NCBI GenBank assembly: GCA_038230275.1 | Contig: JBBRNO010000032.1 | Coordinates: forward strand, 1-50,810 | DNA from: JANXXV01 sp038230275 | GTDB lineage: Bacteria > Acidobacteriota > Terriglobia > Bryobacterales > Bryobacteraceae | Length of the DNA: 50,810 nt | Direction: 5' to 3' | In this document: in pieces, positions 8,623-16,901 of the stretch | Numbering within the stretch: position 1 is the first letter of the stretch | Layout: the number at the start of each line of letters is the position of its first letter | Translations under genes and position numbers: made by a program | The notes under the pieces: generated by a model | What the model was told of the DNA's origin: nothing | Database searches by the model: none | The model's input: only the letters and a program-made list of their open reading frames with translations

Positions 8623-10638
8623 ATGAACCGTCTACTGGTAGTAACCATATCGATGGCGCTGGCGACAGCGGTTGCCATCTTTGCGCAATTTCCGCAAGCG
8701 CCACCCGATTACAACGCCGGTAACAACTCCGGTCAGAATGAAGATCAGAACCGCGCTGTCGCTCGCGTCAGCGTCATCAATGGCGACGTCTCGGTTCGCC
8801 GTGGCGATTCCGGCGAAATCGTCGCCGCTGCCTTGAACGCGCCCGTCCTGGTTCACGACGCCGTCATGACCAACCAAGGATCCCGCGCGGAAGTGCAGTT
8901 CGATTCCTCAAACATGATCCGCGTCGGCTCCCTGGCGGAAATTCGGCTCTCCGAACTGGAATACAACCGCTTCCAGATACAGATCGCCCGCGGCACCGTT
9001 ACGTTTCGTGTCCTGCGCGACCAGACTTCGGACGTGGAATTGAGTACCCCCACGGTGTCGGTTCGTCCCGTAACCCGTGGTTCCTTCCGCGTGACCGTGC
9101 GGGACGACGGTTCGACCGAAATCACCGTCCGCTCCGGCGACGTGGATATCTATACTGCGCGCGGCAGTGAGCGGCTCTCGGCCGGTAGGACCATGCTGGC
9201 CCGTGGCACGCCCGCCGACCCCGAGGTGCAGGTGACCGGCGCGTTTCAACTCGACGAATGGGATCAATGGAACGAGCATCGCGACAGGGATTTAGAAGGC
9301 TCCCAAAGCACCCAATACGTGAGCAAAGACATCTATGGAGTGGAAGACCTGGACAACAACGGACGCTGGGTAGCGGACGCCGAATACGGAAACGTCTGGT
9401 CGCCCTACGCAACCGCGGGTTGGGCTCCTTACCGCAATGGACGCTGGGTCTGGGAAGACTATTACGGCTGGACCTGGGTCAGCTACGACTCCTGGGGCTG
9501 GGCCCCCTATCACTACGGCAGCTGGTTTTACCGCGCCTCCTTCGGATGGTGCTGGTATCCCGGTGAACGCGACAGCCGCCATTATTGGAGTCCCGCGCGC
9601 GTGGCATTCTTTGGCTTCGGCGGGGGCGGTGTTGGTGTCGGTTTCGGCCACGTCGGTTGGGTCCCGCTAGGACCTCACGAACCCTACTATCGTGGATACG
9701 GCCGCGGGCTCTACAGCGGCTATCGCAATGGTGGTTATACAGATAGAAGCATAAATGTCCAGAACAACGTGAACATTACAAACGTATATCGCAATGCGCG
9801 GGTTCACGACGGAATTACTGCCATCGACCAGAATAACTTCGGCCGCGGCCGCGTGAGCAATAACATCCGCGTCTCTCAGGAAGATTTGAATCGGGCGAGT
9901 CTGGTGCGGGGCCAGCTTCCAGTGGCGCCGGGGCGCGAAAGCCTGCGCATGTCTGACCGGTCAACCGGAAATGTACGTCCCGTCGCCGAGCGCGGGCAAT
10001 TTTCCAGCCGCCGGCAGCCCACGCAGATTGATCGCATTCCGTTTGAGGAACAACGCCGCGGTATGGAACAGGTCTCCCGCCGTGCAATGGGTAATGTATC
10101 GGGCGCTTCCGCCGTCGACCAGCCGGGCAGGGGATCGAACCGCACTCAATCGCAGGTACCCGCGTCCGGCGATACTGGCTGGCGTAAATTCGGCGAGCCC
10201 GCCCGATTCCCGGATGGAACCACAAACCGTGTGGATGCCAATCGCGTAAATTCGCAGACCGGGTGGCGCAACCTGAATGAGATTCCCGTAAACCGCGATA
10301 GAACGGACACTCGGGCTTATCAGCGAAGTGATGAAGTGGCTCCACGCCGGGATCGAAGCCGGCCAGTGGAGCAGCGCTACCAAACCGCGCCGGTAGAGGC
10401 GCCGCGCAACCGCTCCGATTCCAGCCCTGCAAGCTTCAATCGCGGCGAATCCATCCGTATCAGTCCGCCAATCGTAAGAGAGCGCGCTGCCGATCCGCCG
10501 CCTCAACGATCGACGGAACGAAGTGCTCCGCGCCCGGAATCCAGAAACACGGGGAACGGTGGCGGCGGTGGGCGGGGTGAAGGCCGCAGCGGCAGTTCAC
10601 ACTCCGATAACAGTGGCCGAAGCGGCCGCGGACGCTGA
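8623..10638 (+). CDS. Secreted FecR/DUF6600-domain protein
   Basis: Exported protein of unknown function, 671 residues. ATG 8623 is preferred over the in-frame GTG 8608 because AGGAGAG lies 5 nt before it and the residues that follow form a clean signal peptide ending near FAQ. Residues ~50-190 are a FecR-like beta domain (VINGDVSVRRGDSGE, then SGDVDIYT). Residues ~220-370 are the Trp/Tyr/Gly-rich DUF6600 repeats (PYRNGRWVWEDYYGWTWVS and similar). The last ~300 residues are low-complexity, Arg/Ser/Pro-rich and end in a Gly/Arg tail, suggesting a disordered surface segment. No sigma/anti-sigma pair is adjacent, so the FecR part is likely structural rather than regulatory. A strong terminator follows. 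Confidence 0.85.
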   Translation: MNRLLVVTISMALATAVAIFAQFPQAPPDYNAGNNSGQNEDQNRAVARVSVINGDVSVRRGDSGEIVAAALNAPVLVHDAVMTNQGSRAEVQFDSSNMIRVGSLAEIRLSELEYNRFQIQIARGTVTFRVLRDQTSDVELSTPTVSVRPVTRGSFRVTVRDDGSTEITVRSGDVDIYTARGSERLSAGRTMLARGTPADPEVQVTGAFQLDEWDQWNEHRDRDLEGSQSTQYVSKDIYGVEDLDNNGRWVADAEYGNVWSPYATAGWAPYRNGRWVWEDYYGWTWVSYDSWGWAPYHYGSWFYRASFGWCWYPGERDSRHYWSPARVAFFGFGGGGVGVGFGHVGWVPLGPHEPYYRGYGRGLYSGYRNGGYTDRSINVQNNVNITNVYRNARVHDGITAIDQNNFGRGRVSNNIRVSQEDLNRASLVRGQLPVAPGRESLRMSDRSTGNVRPVAERGQFSSRRQPTQIDRIPFEEQRRGMEQVSRRAMGNVSGASAVDQPGRGSNRTQSQVPASGDTGWRKFGEPARFPDGTTNRVDANRVNSQTGWRNLNEIPVNRDRTDTRAYQRSDEVAPRRDRSRPVEQRYQTAPVEAPRNRSDSSPASFNRGESIRISPPIVRERAADPPPQRSTERSAPRPESRNTGNGGGGGRGEGRSGSSHSDNSGRSGRGR

Positions 10639-10656
10639 CAACAATTTCTTCCCTCC

Positions 10657-10694
10657 GGCCTCAAACCGCTCCTTAGGGTTTGGGGCCCTTTTTT
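10657..10694 (+). terminator. Rho-independent terminator of the FecR/DUF6600 gene
   Basis: An 11-bp stem (GGCCTCAAACC at 10657-10667 with GGTTTGGGGCC at 10677-10687, one G-T pair), a 9-nt loop, then C and six T. It begins 18 nt after the stop codon. Confidence 0.9.
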
Positions 10695-10811
10695 GTTTTC
10701 AGAATGAAAGTAGACATAATATATGTTATCGGAAGTTTCTAACGTGCATCTCAAACCACCCACGCTCGAACCGTGATATCCTCCGGAAGGTCGTTTCCCA
10801 TAGGAGGCTGC
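10695..10811 (+). promoter_or_regulatory. AT-rich upstream region, likely promoter of the VOC gene
   Basis: Between the terminator and the VOC start lies an AT-rich patch around 10715-10733 (ATAATATATG) suitable as a -10 region. AGGAGG at 10802-10807 is the ribosome site. No operator was recognised. Confidence 0.35.
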
Positions 10812-11177
10812 ATGGCTTCAATTATCGGCTTTGGCGGTGCATTTGTCCGAGCGAATGATCCAGAAGCTCTGTATAGCTGGTACGAGCTGCATCTCGGTCT
10901 AATGAAGTTCGGAGGCGCTTTCGCGTTTCCTGCCTCGACGGAACGCGGTCAGGTCATCTTTGCCTTCTTCAAACAAGAGGATGAATACTTTCCCACGGCA
11001 CAGAAAGCGATGATCAACCTCCAAGTGGATGACCTCGATGGCGTGCTGGACCGTTTGATCGCCGCAGGTGTCACGGTCGACCCCAAACGCGAAAGCTACG
11101 ATTTTGGAAAGTTCGGCTGGTGCACCGACCCGGAAGGAAATCGTGTCGAGCTTTGGCAGCCCGTCGCCGCTGGTTGA
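10812..11177 (+). CDS. VOC (glyoxalase-fold) family protein
   Basis: Small cytoplasmic protein of the vicinal-oxygen-chelate superfamily, 121 residues. The ATG at 10812 is chosen over an upstream in-frame GTG (10773) because AGGAGG ends 4 nt before it. Two beta-alpha-beta-beta-beta halves are visible: FVRANDPEALYSWYELHLGL at the start and a second half from MINLQVDDLDGVLDRLIAAG to WCTDPEGNRVELWQP. The final Glu in VELWQP is the usual second-half metal ligand. Substrate cannot be told; members include bleomycin-resistance proteins, dioxygenases and glyoxalases. It is a single-gene unit. Confidence 0.85.
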   Translation: MASIIGFGGAFVRANDPEALYSWYELHLGLMKFGGAFAFPASTERGQVIFAFFKQEDEYFPTAQKAMINLQVDDLDGVLDRLIAAGVTVDPKRESYDFGKFGWCTDPEGNRVELWQPVAAG

Positions 11178-11309
11178 TGCCGGGCTGGCCCAGATTAGTC
11201 CCCAGAAGTCGCCTTCTCGGAAGTTATCAATGTTTCCGCAAAGCTTTGGCGAACCCCACGTTTCTGCTTGGCGATGCCGGCTGTGCCACGGAGCGACCAA
11301 TACATTCGT

Positions 11310-11972
11310 TTACGTATTTCTCACCCTGTCGTGCGTTGAGGTTGATTGCATTTGATTCCCCTCACGCCAGTTCAAGTGTGCCTTCAGCAGCTCAGGCATC
11401 TCCACCTGGGCCGGTATCCTCAACACTTCTAACCCCGCCGCCAGCCCGCTAGCGACCCCGGCATCCGAATCTTCCACCACCAGAGCCCGCGTGATTCCCA
11501 GCCGTTCCACCGCCAGCCGATATGGGTCCGGCGCCGGCTTCAAGCTTTTCACATCGCCGCCAAACACGGCCGTATCAAAGCGGTGCCGTACGCCGGCCGC
11601 CTCCAGAATGGGCTCCACTTCCGCCCGGCCGCTCGACGTCACCACTGCCAGCCGGTAGTCCGTCAAACCGTCCAGCAACTCGATGACGGTCTGCGAAACC
11701 GCCGGAGTTTCCAGCATCTTGTCGCGGAACATTTCCTTCTTGCGGGGATACTCCGCGGCCAGCAATTCGATATCCAGCGGCGGGTCAGATTGTTTACATA
11801 ACATGGTTAACATTGCCCGGTCGGATACGCCAATTCCCTGCTCGCAATAGGTCTGCCAGTCCAAGCTCAGACCAAAAGGCTGCAGGATCTCCTGCCAGCA
11901 AACGAAATGTACCGGTTCGCTATCCACCAGCACGCCGTCAAAGTCAAAGAGAATCGCTTCGTATCTACTCAT
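11310..11972 (-). CDS. HAD-superfamily phosphatase/phosphomutase (beta-PGM-like)
   Basis: Cytoplasmic haloacid-dehalogenase-type hydrolase, 220 residues. Motif I is DFDGVLVDSEP at ~10-20 with nucleophile Asp and acid/base Asp, followed by a helical cap (C1 type) at ~20-85. Motif II is VVTSSG near 110, motif III the Lys in LKPAPDPY near 145, and motif IV VVEDSDAGVASG near 165. This is the beta-phosphoglucomutase / sugar-phosphatase subgroup; the actual sugar phosphate is not determinable. The start lies 5 nt after the M48 gene's stop, with AGTAGGA immediately before the ATG, so it is probably translated from the same message. Confidence 0.9.
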   Translation of the reverse strand: MSRYEAILFDFDGVLVDSEPVHFVCWQEILQPFGLSLDWQTYCEQGIGVSDRAMLTMLCKQSDPPLDIELLAAEYPRKKEMFRDKMLETPAVSQTVIELLDGLTDYRLAVVTSSGRAEVEPILEAAGVRHRFDTAVFGGDVKSLKPAPDPYRLAVERLGITRALVVEDSDAGVASGLAAGLEVLRIPAQVEMPELLKAHLNWREGNQMQSTSTHDRVRNT

Positions 11973-11977
11973 TCCTA

Positions 11978-13324
11978 CTAGAATCGCAGGGAGCGGATCA
12001 TGTTATCAAACGTCGCCTGCATGTTCTGTTCGTCTTTCGCCGGAGCGATCAAAATCAGATACAGCAATCCGTCGGGTCTGGCGACGGTGACCAGTGTGTC
12101 GTGCTCGGTCTCGCCTTTATAGGGAGACTGCGAATACATTGCCGTCACCAACGCATCCTGGCCGCCCACTTTGATCAGTTTGGCCCTTTGCTTCTCCAGT
12201 TCCAAGCCCGGATTCGACTGCCGCAATTGCTGCAGTAATCCAGCCGTGTCCTGAGTCAAGTCAACGCGGTCGCGGCCTTGCGGAATATAGAAACTGGACA
12301 TCAATCCATATCCGATCTGCACCTGCCCATTGGCATCCTGCGCCAAGCCGGCACGGGGAGCGATGGTGATGGCGCCGCCGTTCTTATCTCCAAACACTTC
12401 CCAATTGTCCGGATAGGAAAGGGAGAACGACTTGCCCTTGAAATCCTTGAACTGGCCGGAAGGCACTGTGTCAGCCGACGGTGTCAAAGTTTTTGCAATC
12501 GTCTTCGGCTTCGCTGCGGGCAGGGCTTTCACAATGGCCTGGACGTCCCGGAAATTGCTGTTCGCACTGGCCGTGTATTCCTTCTTCGGCATGTACCGGA
12601 TCTCGTCTTGAATCGCCTTCATACGATTGCCGGGGTTTGGGTGATCCGAGAGAAACTGAGGGCCCGCGTGTCCGCCGGAGCCTTCGAGCTTTTCAAAGAA
12701 CCGCGCCATCTCAATCGGGTTGTAACCGGCATTCGCCATCAATTGAGCGCCGTTTAAATCAGCTTGCGATTCCGCACTGCGCGAGAACTTCAACAACACC
12801 GAGTTCGCCCCCAGACCAATGCCGGCAGTGGTAAGCTGGCCCAACAAGGAACTGTTTCCCATCACCGCACCCGCCAGCATGGCCGGAAGCTGCACGAAGT
12901 TTGCCTTCGTGGCCTGGTTGGTTCCGTGCCGCAGGGAGACGTGGGAAATTTCATGTGCCATCACGGCCGCCAGCTGGTCTTCATTGTCCGCCGCCGCAAT
13001 CAGCCCGGAGTTCACAAACGTGGGTCCACCAGGAAGTGCGAAGGCGTTGATGCTGGGGTCGACGACCACCTTGAAAGTGTACGGAAAACCGCCTGCTTGC
13101 GGCTGCGCAGCCAGGCGTTTCCCAATCCGATCGATGAACGCTTGCAGCCTGGGATCCTTGACTATTTCCAGCTGCTGTTCCACTTGAGCGGCCGATTCTT
13201 TTCCCAGCTGGATGTCCTGATCTTTGGAGAACAGATTGAACCCGGGCTTAAACTGCTTCAACTGGGCGAACGCACTGCCGCTCAGAATCAAAACCATGGG
13301 CCATAAAAGCAATTTTCGTGCCAT
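11978..13324 (-). CDS. Secreted M48-family zinc metalloprotease (BepA/YfgC-like)
   Basis: Periplasmic zinc protease likely involved in outer-membrane protein quality control. A signal peptide (LLLWPMVLILSGSAFA) precedes the catalytic domain. HEISH at ~124-128 gives two zinc ligands and the catalytic Glu, and SRSAESQAD at ~182-190 gives the third ligand (Glu ~186). A C-terminal domain of ~170 residues (from ~280) has no TPRs, unlike E. coli BepA, and is of unknown role. ATG 13324 is preferred to 13333: GGAGGG abuts the upstream ATG but stands 9 nt before the second. First gene of an M48-HAD unit, divergent from ilvE. Confidence 0.9.
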   Translation of the reverse strand: MARKLLLWPMVLILSGSAFAQLKQFKPGFNLFSKDQDIQLGKESAAQVEQQLEIVKDPRLQAFIDRIGKRLAAQPQAGGFPYTFKVVVDPSINAFALPGGPTFVNSGLIAAADNEDQLAAVMAHEISHVSLRHGTNQATKANFVQLPAMLAGAVMGNSSLLGQLTTAGIGLGANSVLLKFSRSAESQADLNGAQLMANAGYNPIEMARFFEKLEGSGGHAGPQFLSDHPNPGNRMKAIQDEIRYMPKKEYTASANSNFRDVQAIVKALPAAKPKTIAKTLTPSADTVPSGQFKDFKGKSFSLSYPDNWEVFGDKNGGAITIAPRAGLAQDANGQVQIGYGLMSSFYIPQGRDRVDLTQDTAGLLQQLRQSNPGLELEKQRAKLIKVGGQDALVTAMYSQSPYKGETEHDTLVTVARPDGLLYLILIAPAKDEQNMQATFDNMIRSLRF

Positions 13325-13358
13325 TCTCTTCATCCCTCCAGAGTGAAAATTCCCAAGT

Positions 13359-13364
13359 TATAAT
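13359..13364 (+). promoter_or_regulatory. Perfect -10 box (TATAAT) in front of ilvE
   Basis: TATAAT ends 6 nt before the ilvE ATG at 13371. A start of transcription at the normal distance would fall on or next to the start codon, implying a leaderless message. The -35 position (about 13336-13341) is poor. No Shine-Dalgarno precedes the ATG, which fits. Confidence 0.5.
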
Positions 13365-13370
13365 AACTTC

Positions 13371-14318
13371 ATGTTAACGCCTACCGAAAAGATCTGGCAC
13401 AACGGCCGCTTTATCAAATGGGACGATGCCAGGATCCACGTACTTTCCCACGTTGTCAGTTACGGTAGCTCGGTGTTTGAAGGAATCCGCTGTTATGAAA
13501 CCGTCGCCGGGCCCGCAATCTTCCGCCTCCGCGAGCATGTCCGCCGCCTTTTGGACTCCGCCAAAATTTACCGCATCGATGTCGGCTTCTCCATGGATCA
13601 GCTTTGCGAAGCGATGGTAGAGCTTGTCAGCGTTAACAACCTTCAATCCTGCTACCTTCGTCCTATTGTACTTCGGGGATATGGCGACATCGGTGTTCAT
13701 GGAACCAAGTGCCCTACCGAAGTTTATCTGGCTTGCTGGGAGTGGGGCAAGTACTTGGGTGAGGAAGCCCTGGCCAGCGGAGTGGATGTCTGCATCTCCA
13801 GCTGGAACCGCATTGCGCCCAATACCCTGCCCGCGCTTGCCAAGGCCGGCGCCAACTACATGAACTCGCAGTTGATCCGTATGGAAGCGCAAGTGAACGG
13901 ATACGCTGAAGGCATCGCGCTGGATTCCAACGGCTTCATCAGCGAAGGCTCCGGCGAGAACATGTTCGTCATCCGTGACGGCAAGATTTTGACTCCGTCT
14001 CTCGGGTCCTCGGCACTGCCCGGAATCACTCGTGATTCGGTAATCACGCTTGCCACCCAGATGGGCATCCCTGTGGTGGAGACAGTGATCCCCAGAGAGC
14101 TGCTCTACATTGCCGACGAAGTCTTCTTCTCCGGCACCGCGGCGGAAATAACTCCCATCCGTTCGGTGGACCGCATCACCGTGGGCGGCGGAAAGCGTGG
14201 GCCGATTACAGAGCAGATCCAGAAGGAATTCTTCGCCATTGTCAGAGGAACGTCCGCGGATCGGAATGGCTGGCTTACTCCGGTGGGAACCCGCAAACTT
14301 GCGGAAGTAACGCAGTAG
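13371..14318 (+). CDS. ilvE: Branched-chain amino acid aminotransferase
   Basis: PLP fold-type IV transaminase that carries out the last step of Leu/Ile/Val synthesis and the first of their breakdown, with glutamate/2-oxoglutarate as partner. The 315 residues include SYGSSVFEGIRCYE near 30-43, RLREHVRRLLDSAKIY near 52-67, the Schiff-base Lys in LAKAGANYMNSQL (Lys ~158), EGIALDSNGFISEGSGENMF at ~180-199 and the phosphate-binding LPGITRDSV. Length is normal. Divergent from the M48 protease with only 46 nt between the chosen starts. The single-gene unit ends before a hairpin at 14342-14382. Confidence 0.95.
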   Translation: MLTPTEKIWHNGRFIKWDDARIHVLSHVVSYGSSVFEGIRCYETVAGPAIFRLREHVRRLLDSAKIYRIDVGFSMDQLCEAMVELVSVNNLQSCYLRPIVLRGYGDIGVHGTKCPTEVYLACWEWGKYLGEEALASGVDVCISSWNRIAPNTLPALAKAGANYMNSQLIRMEAQVNGYAEGIALDSNGFISEGSGENMFVIRDGKILTPSLGSSALPGITRDSVITLATQMGIPVVETVIPRELLYIADEVFFSGTAAEITPIRSVDRITVGGGKRGPITEQIQKEFFAIVRGTSADRNGWLTPVGTRKLAEVTQ

Positions 14319-14341
14319 AGCGGAAGAACCTTTACGGAACA

Positions 14342-14382
14342 CGTCCGGGCGGTATACCTCCCCCGAGATCTCCGCCCGAACG
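14342..14382. repeat. Inverted repeat between ilvE and nagA
   Basis: CGTCCGGGCGG (14342-14352) pairs with CCGCCCGAACG (14372-14382), an 11-bp stem with one G-T pair and a 19-nt loop. There is no T-run, so it is either a Rho-type end structure for ilvE or an mRNA-stabilising hairpin. Confidence 0.45.
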
Positions 14383-14542
14383 TGCCCGTATCAGGATCTG
14401 TGTTTAGTTGTATCAACCCCGCAATGACGAATCCAGTCCAATCTTTCACCGGCCAGCCCTTTTCAACAATTATCTGCGCTTATCGGCTCATCATGTTAGC
14501 GCCAACGCCCTGTTTGAAAGTTGTGTATAAAACAAGAATCCT

Positions 14543-15691
14543 ATGAAATGTTACGGCATCGACGCCATCTCCGGCGGGCATGTTGCGGTTTCCTTTGACC
14601 GCGTGATCAACGGCGTGGACTTCTTGATTGACCCGCTGACGGACGCCGACTTCCTGGCGCCCGCTTGGATCGATCTTCAGGTAAATGGATATGCCGGCGT
14701 GGATTACAATTCGCCGGTTACGCCGCACGAAGAGATTGCAAGATCAATCCACGTCTTGCACTCCACCGGAACAGCGCGCTTTTTTCCGACCGTGATCACC
14801 GGTTCGCCTGACAATATGGTTGGATCGCTGCGCAACCTGGCGAAGGCTAAGGAATCGCTCGCCGAGGGCGAATCGATGGAAGCGTTCCATGTGGAGGGAC
14901 CGCACATCAGTCCCGACGATGGTCCGCGCGGCGCTCATCCGCAGCGCTGGGTCCGGCCGCCGGACATTGACGAATACCGGCGGTGGCAGGAGGCAACCGA
15001 TGGTAACGTGCGGCTGGTGACCATGTCGCCTGAGTGGCCGGGCGCCGCGAAATATATCGAGGCGGTAGTGTCGGATGGGGTGGTGATCAGCATCGGTCAT
15101 ACCAAGGCAACCGGGGAGCAGATTCAGGAAGCAGTGAATGCGGGTGCGACCAAATCCACTCACATCGGGAACGGAGCTCATTCAATGCTGGCGCGCCATC
15201 CCAACTACATTTGGGAACAACTGGCGGAAGACCGGCTTTCGGCAGGCTTCATCGTGGATGGAATTCATCTGGGACCGGCGTTTACAAAGGTAGCCCTGCG
15301 GGCCAAGACCGTGGCAAGATCTCTGCTGGTAACCGATGCGTCGATGCCCGCGTGCGCCACACCCGGAATCTACAAACTTGGCGAACAGGAAGTGGAATTG
15401 ACCGCCGACAATCGCGTGGTGCTGGTGGGGCAGACCCGGCTGGCGGGTTCGGCGCTGCGCATGGACAGGGCCATTGAAAATGTGATGCGCATTGCCGGGT
15501 TGTCGCTGACGGAAGCGCTGACCATGGCGAACCGGAACCCGGCGCGCGTAGGAAGAATTGGCGGCCGGCAAAGGGGCCTCGCAACCGGGGAGCGGGCGGA
15601 CCTGGTGTTGTTCCGGTTCGATAAAGACACCAAGTCCATTGAGATTCGTAAGACGATTGTCAGCGGCCGGGAAGTCTACAGTGCAGATTGA
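14543..15691 (+). CDS. nagA: N-acetylglucosamine-6-phosphate deacetylase
   Basis: Amidohydrolase that removes the acetyl group from GlcNAc-6-P in amino-sugar recycling or chitin/peptidoglycan breakdown. The 382 residues carry the NagA pattern: IDLQVNGYAGVDY near 43-55 (the Gln-x-Asn variant of the HxH site, normal for NagA), metal-binding Glu in FHVEGPHI (~118), His in SIGHTKA (~186), THIGNGAHSM (~207-214), and catalytic Asp in LLVTDAS (~265). It stands alone here; no nagB, nagE or NagC partner is nearby, so sugar-phosphate supply must come from elsewhere. A small ORF overlaps its 3' end. Confidence 0.9.
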   Translation: MKCYGIDAISGGHVAVSFDRVINGVDFLIDPLTDADFLAPAWIDLQVNGYAGVDYNSPVTPHEEIARSIHVLHSTGTARFFPTVITGSPDNMVGSLRNLAKAKESLAEGESMEAFHVEGPHISPDDGPRGAHPQRWVRPPDIDEYRRWQEATDGNVRLVTMSPEWPGAAKYIEAVVSDGVVISIGHTKATGEQIQEAVNAGATKSTHIGNGAHSMLARHPNYIWEQLAEDRLSAGFIVDGIHLGPAFTKVALRAKTVARSLLVTDASMPACATPGIYKLGEQEVELTADNRVVLVGQTRLAGSALRMDRAIENVMRIAGLSLTEALTMANRNPARVGRIGGRQRGLATGERADLVLFRFDKDTKSIEIRKTIVSGREVYSAD

Positions 15692-15899
15692 TCCGTTGTT
15701 GGCACAACAAGCCATGGAAGAAGGCTTGGCGAAGTATCCTTCCATGGAGCACTTCCGTGCGCAACTCATTTGGCGGGAGTTGTTCAAAGGCGGCGCGTTT
15801 CAGTTGACATACGAATCTCAGCCGCCGCGCGGCCATCCGGACGCGTGGGAATTCCAGAACGCGGTGGTGAAGGCCTACAAGCGGCTGGCGGGCGTTTAG
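15681..15899 (+). CDS. Small protein of unknown function, coupled to nagA
   Basis: A GTG at 15681 overlaps the nagA stop by 11 nt and opens a 72-residue frame (QIDPLLAQQAMEEGLAKYPS, later RGHPDAWEFQNAVVKAYKRL). An ATG at 15714 would give 61 residues. The helical, soluble composition and the overlap with nagA suggest translational coupling and a real gene. Its end overlaps the end of the convergent LysR gene by 4 nt. No family was recognised. Confidence 0.55.
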   Translation: MQIDPLLAQQAMEEGLAKYPSMEHFRAQLIWRELFKGGAFQLTYESQPPRGHPDAWEFQNAVVKAYKRLAGV

Positions 15900-16792
15900 C
15901 GAATCGCCGCACAGGTATCTCGAACCAGGCCGCGTAACCAGCGATGGGCTGGGTCGGCGTCCAGTCTGGGGTGCCAGAGCAGCGAAATGGTAACCTCCGG
16001 CGCCGGGAACGGAAGGGAAAAGCTATGCATTCCGCTGCGCAGATTTCCGGTTTGCCGTTCGGGAACACTGGCGATCAGATCAGAGTCCCGCGCTAGAGCC
16101 AGCGCCGTCGAAAAGCCACCCACAATGGTAGCGATCTCTCGCTCCAGCCCGAACGCCTGCAGGGCTTCATCGATCGGTCCCTTGTCGATACCTCGCCGCG
16201 AGACGCCGATGTGCCTGCCTCCCGCATAACGCGAAGGAGTGATCTCGTCCCGGCTCAGCGCGTGCCTCATTCGCACAACTCCGATGTACCGGTCCCGGAA
16301 CAGCGCCTGTGCGCGAACCTCCGGACCGGTCGTCTTCCCCACCACGCCAGTCTCCAGATCGACGGTACCGTCGCGAAGAGATGTGCTCTCTTTATTCGGC
16401 TTCTGCAGGAAGCAGAACCGTACGCCAGGAGCCTCCCCGGCGGCGCGCGCAATAAGGTCCGGGCCGAAGTTCTCGACAAAGCCTTCGCGGCTACGAAGCG
16501 TAAACGTCCTCACCAGCTGTTTGATATTTAGCTTCTCGGCCGGGCGTAGCACCCCTTCTGCATCCTGAACCAGCTGACTGACCCGCTCGCGGAGTTCGAT
16601 CGCCCGGGGTGTGGGAACCAGACCGCGGCCGGCTCGGACCAAAAGGGGATCGCCTGTTGTCTCTCGCAACCGCGCCAACGCGCGGCTCATCGCCGACGGA
16701 CTAAGCCGTAACCGCTGAGCTGCACGCGCAACACTCCCTTCCGCAAGCACCGCATCAAGAGTGAGAAGCAGGTTGAAATCCGGGGTCGCCAT
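15896..16792 (-). CDS. LysR-family transcriptional regulator
   Basis: 298-residue LTTR. Residues ~5-65 form the winged helix-turn-helix (LLLTLDAVLAEGSVARAAQRL, then LSPSAMSRALARLRE), and ~90-298 the substrate-binding-protein-like effector domain. It is divergent from an MFS transporter 110 nt away, the usual arrangement for an LTTR that controls its neighbour. An imperfect dyad fills the shared intergenic space. The ligand is unknown; the HTH sequence resembles regulators of drug or aromatic-compound efflux. Confidence 0.9.
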   Translation of the reverse strand: MATPDFNLLLTLDAVLAEGSVARAAQRLRLSPSAMSRALARLRETTGDPLLVRAGRGLVPTPRAIELRERVSQLVQDAEGVLRPAEKLNIKQLVRTFTLRSREGFVENFGPDLIARAAGEAPGVRFCFLQKPNKESTSLRDGTVDLETGVVGKTTGPEVRAQALFRDRYIGVVRMRHALSRDEITPSRYAGGRHIGVSRRGIDKGPIDEALQAFGLEREIATIVGGFSTALALARDSDLIASVPERQTGNLRSGMHSFSLPFPAPEVTISLLWHPRLDADPAHRWLRGLVRDTCAAIR

Positions 16793-16810
16793 GCATTGAA
16801 TTTAGCGCAG

Positions 16811-16882
16811 TTTGTTCTTGATGTGGCGTCAAACGCACGAATACAGTGCATATGGTGCGTCTTCCGCCATCACAAATACAAA
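16811..16882. promoter_or_regulatory. Candidate LysR operator: nested inverted repeats
   Basis: TTTGTTCTTGATGTGGCG (16811-16828) and CGCCATCACAAATACAAA (16865-16882) pair at 13 of 18 positions. Inside, CGCAC (16834-16838) faces GTGCG (16855-16859). Both share one centre near 16846, between the divergent LysR and MFS starts. This fits a two-site LTTR binding region, though no binding evidence exists. Confidence 0.4.
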
Positions 16883-16901
16883 GACATGATGGGGATAGCT
16901 T

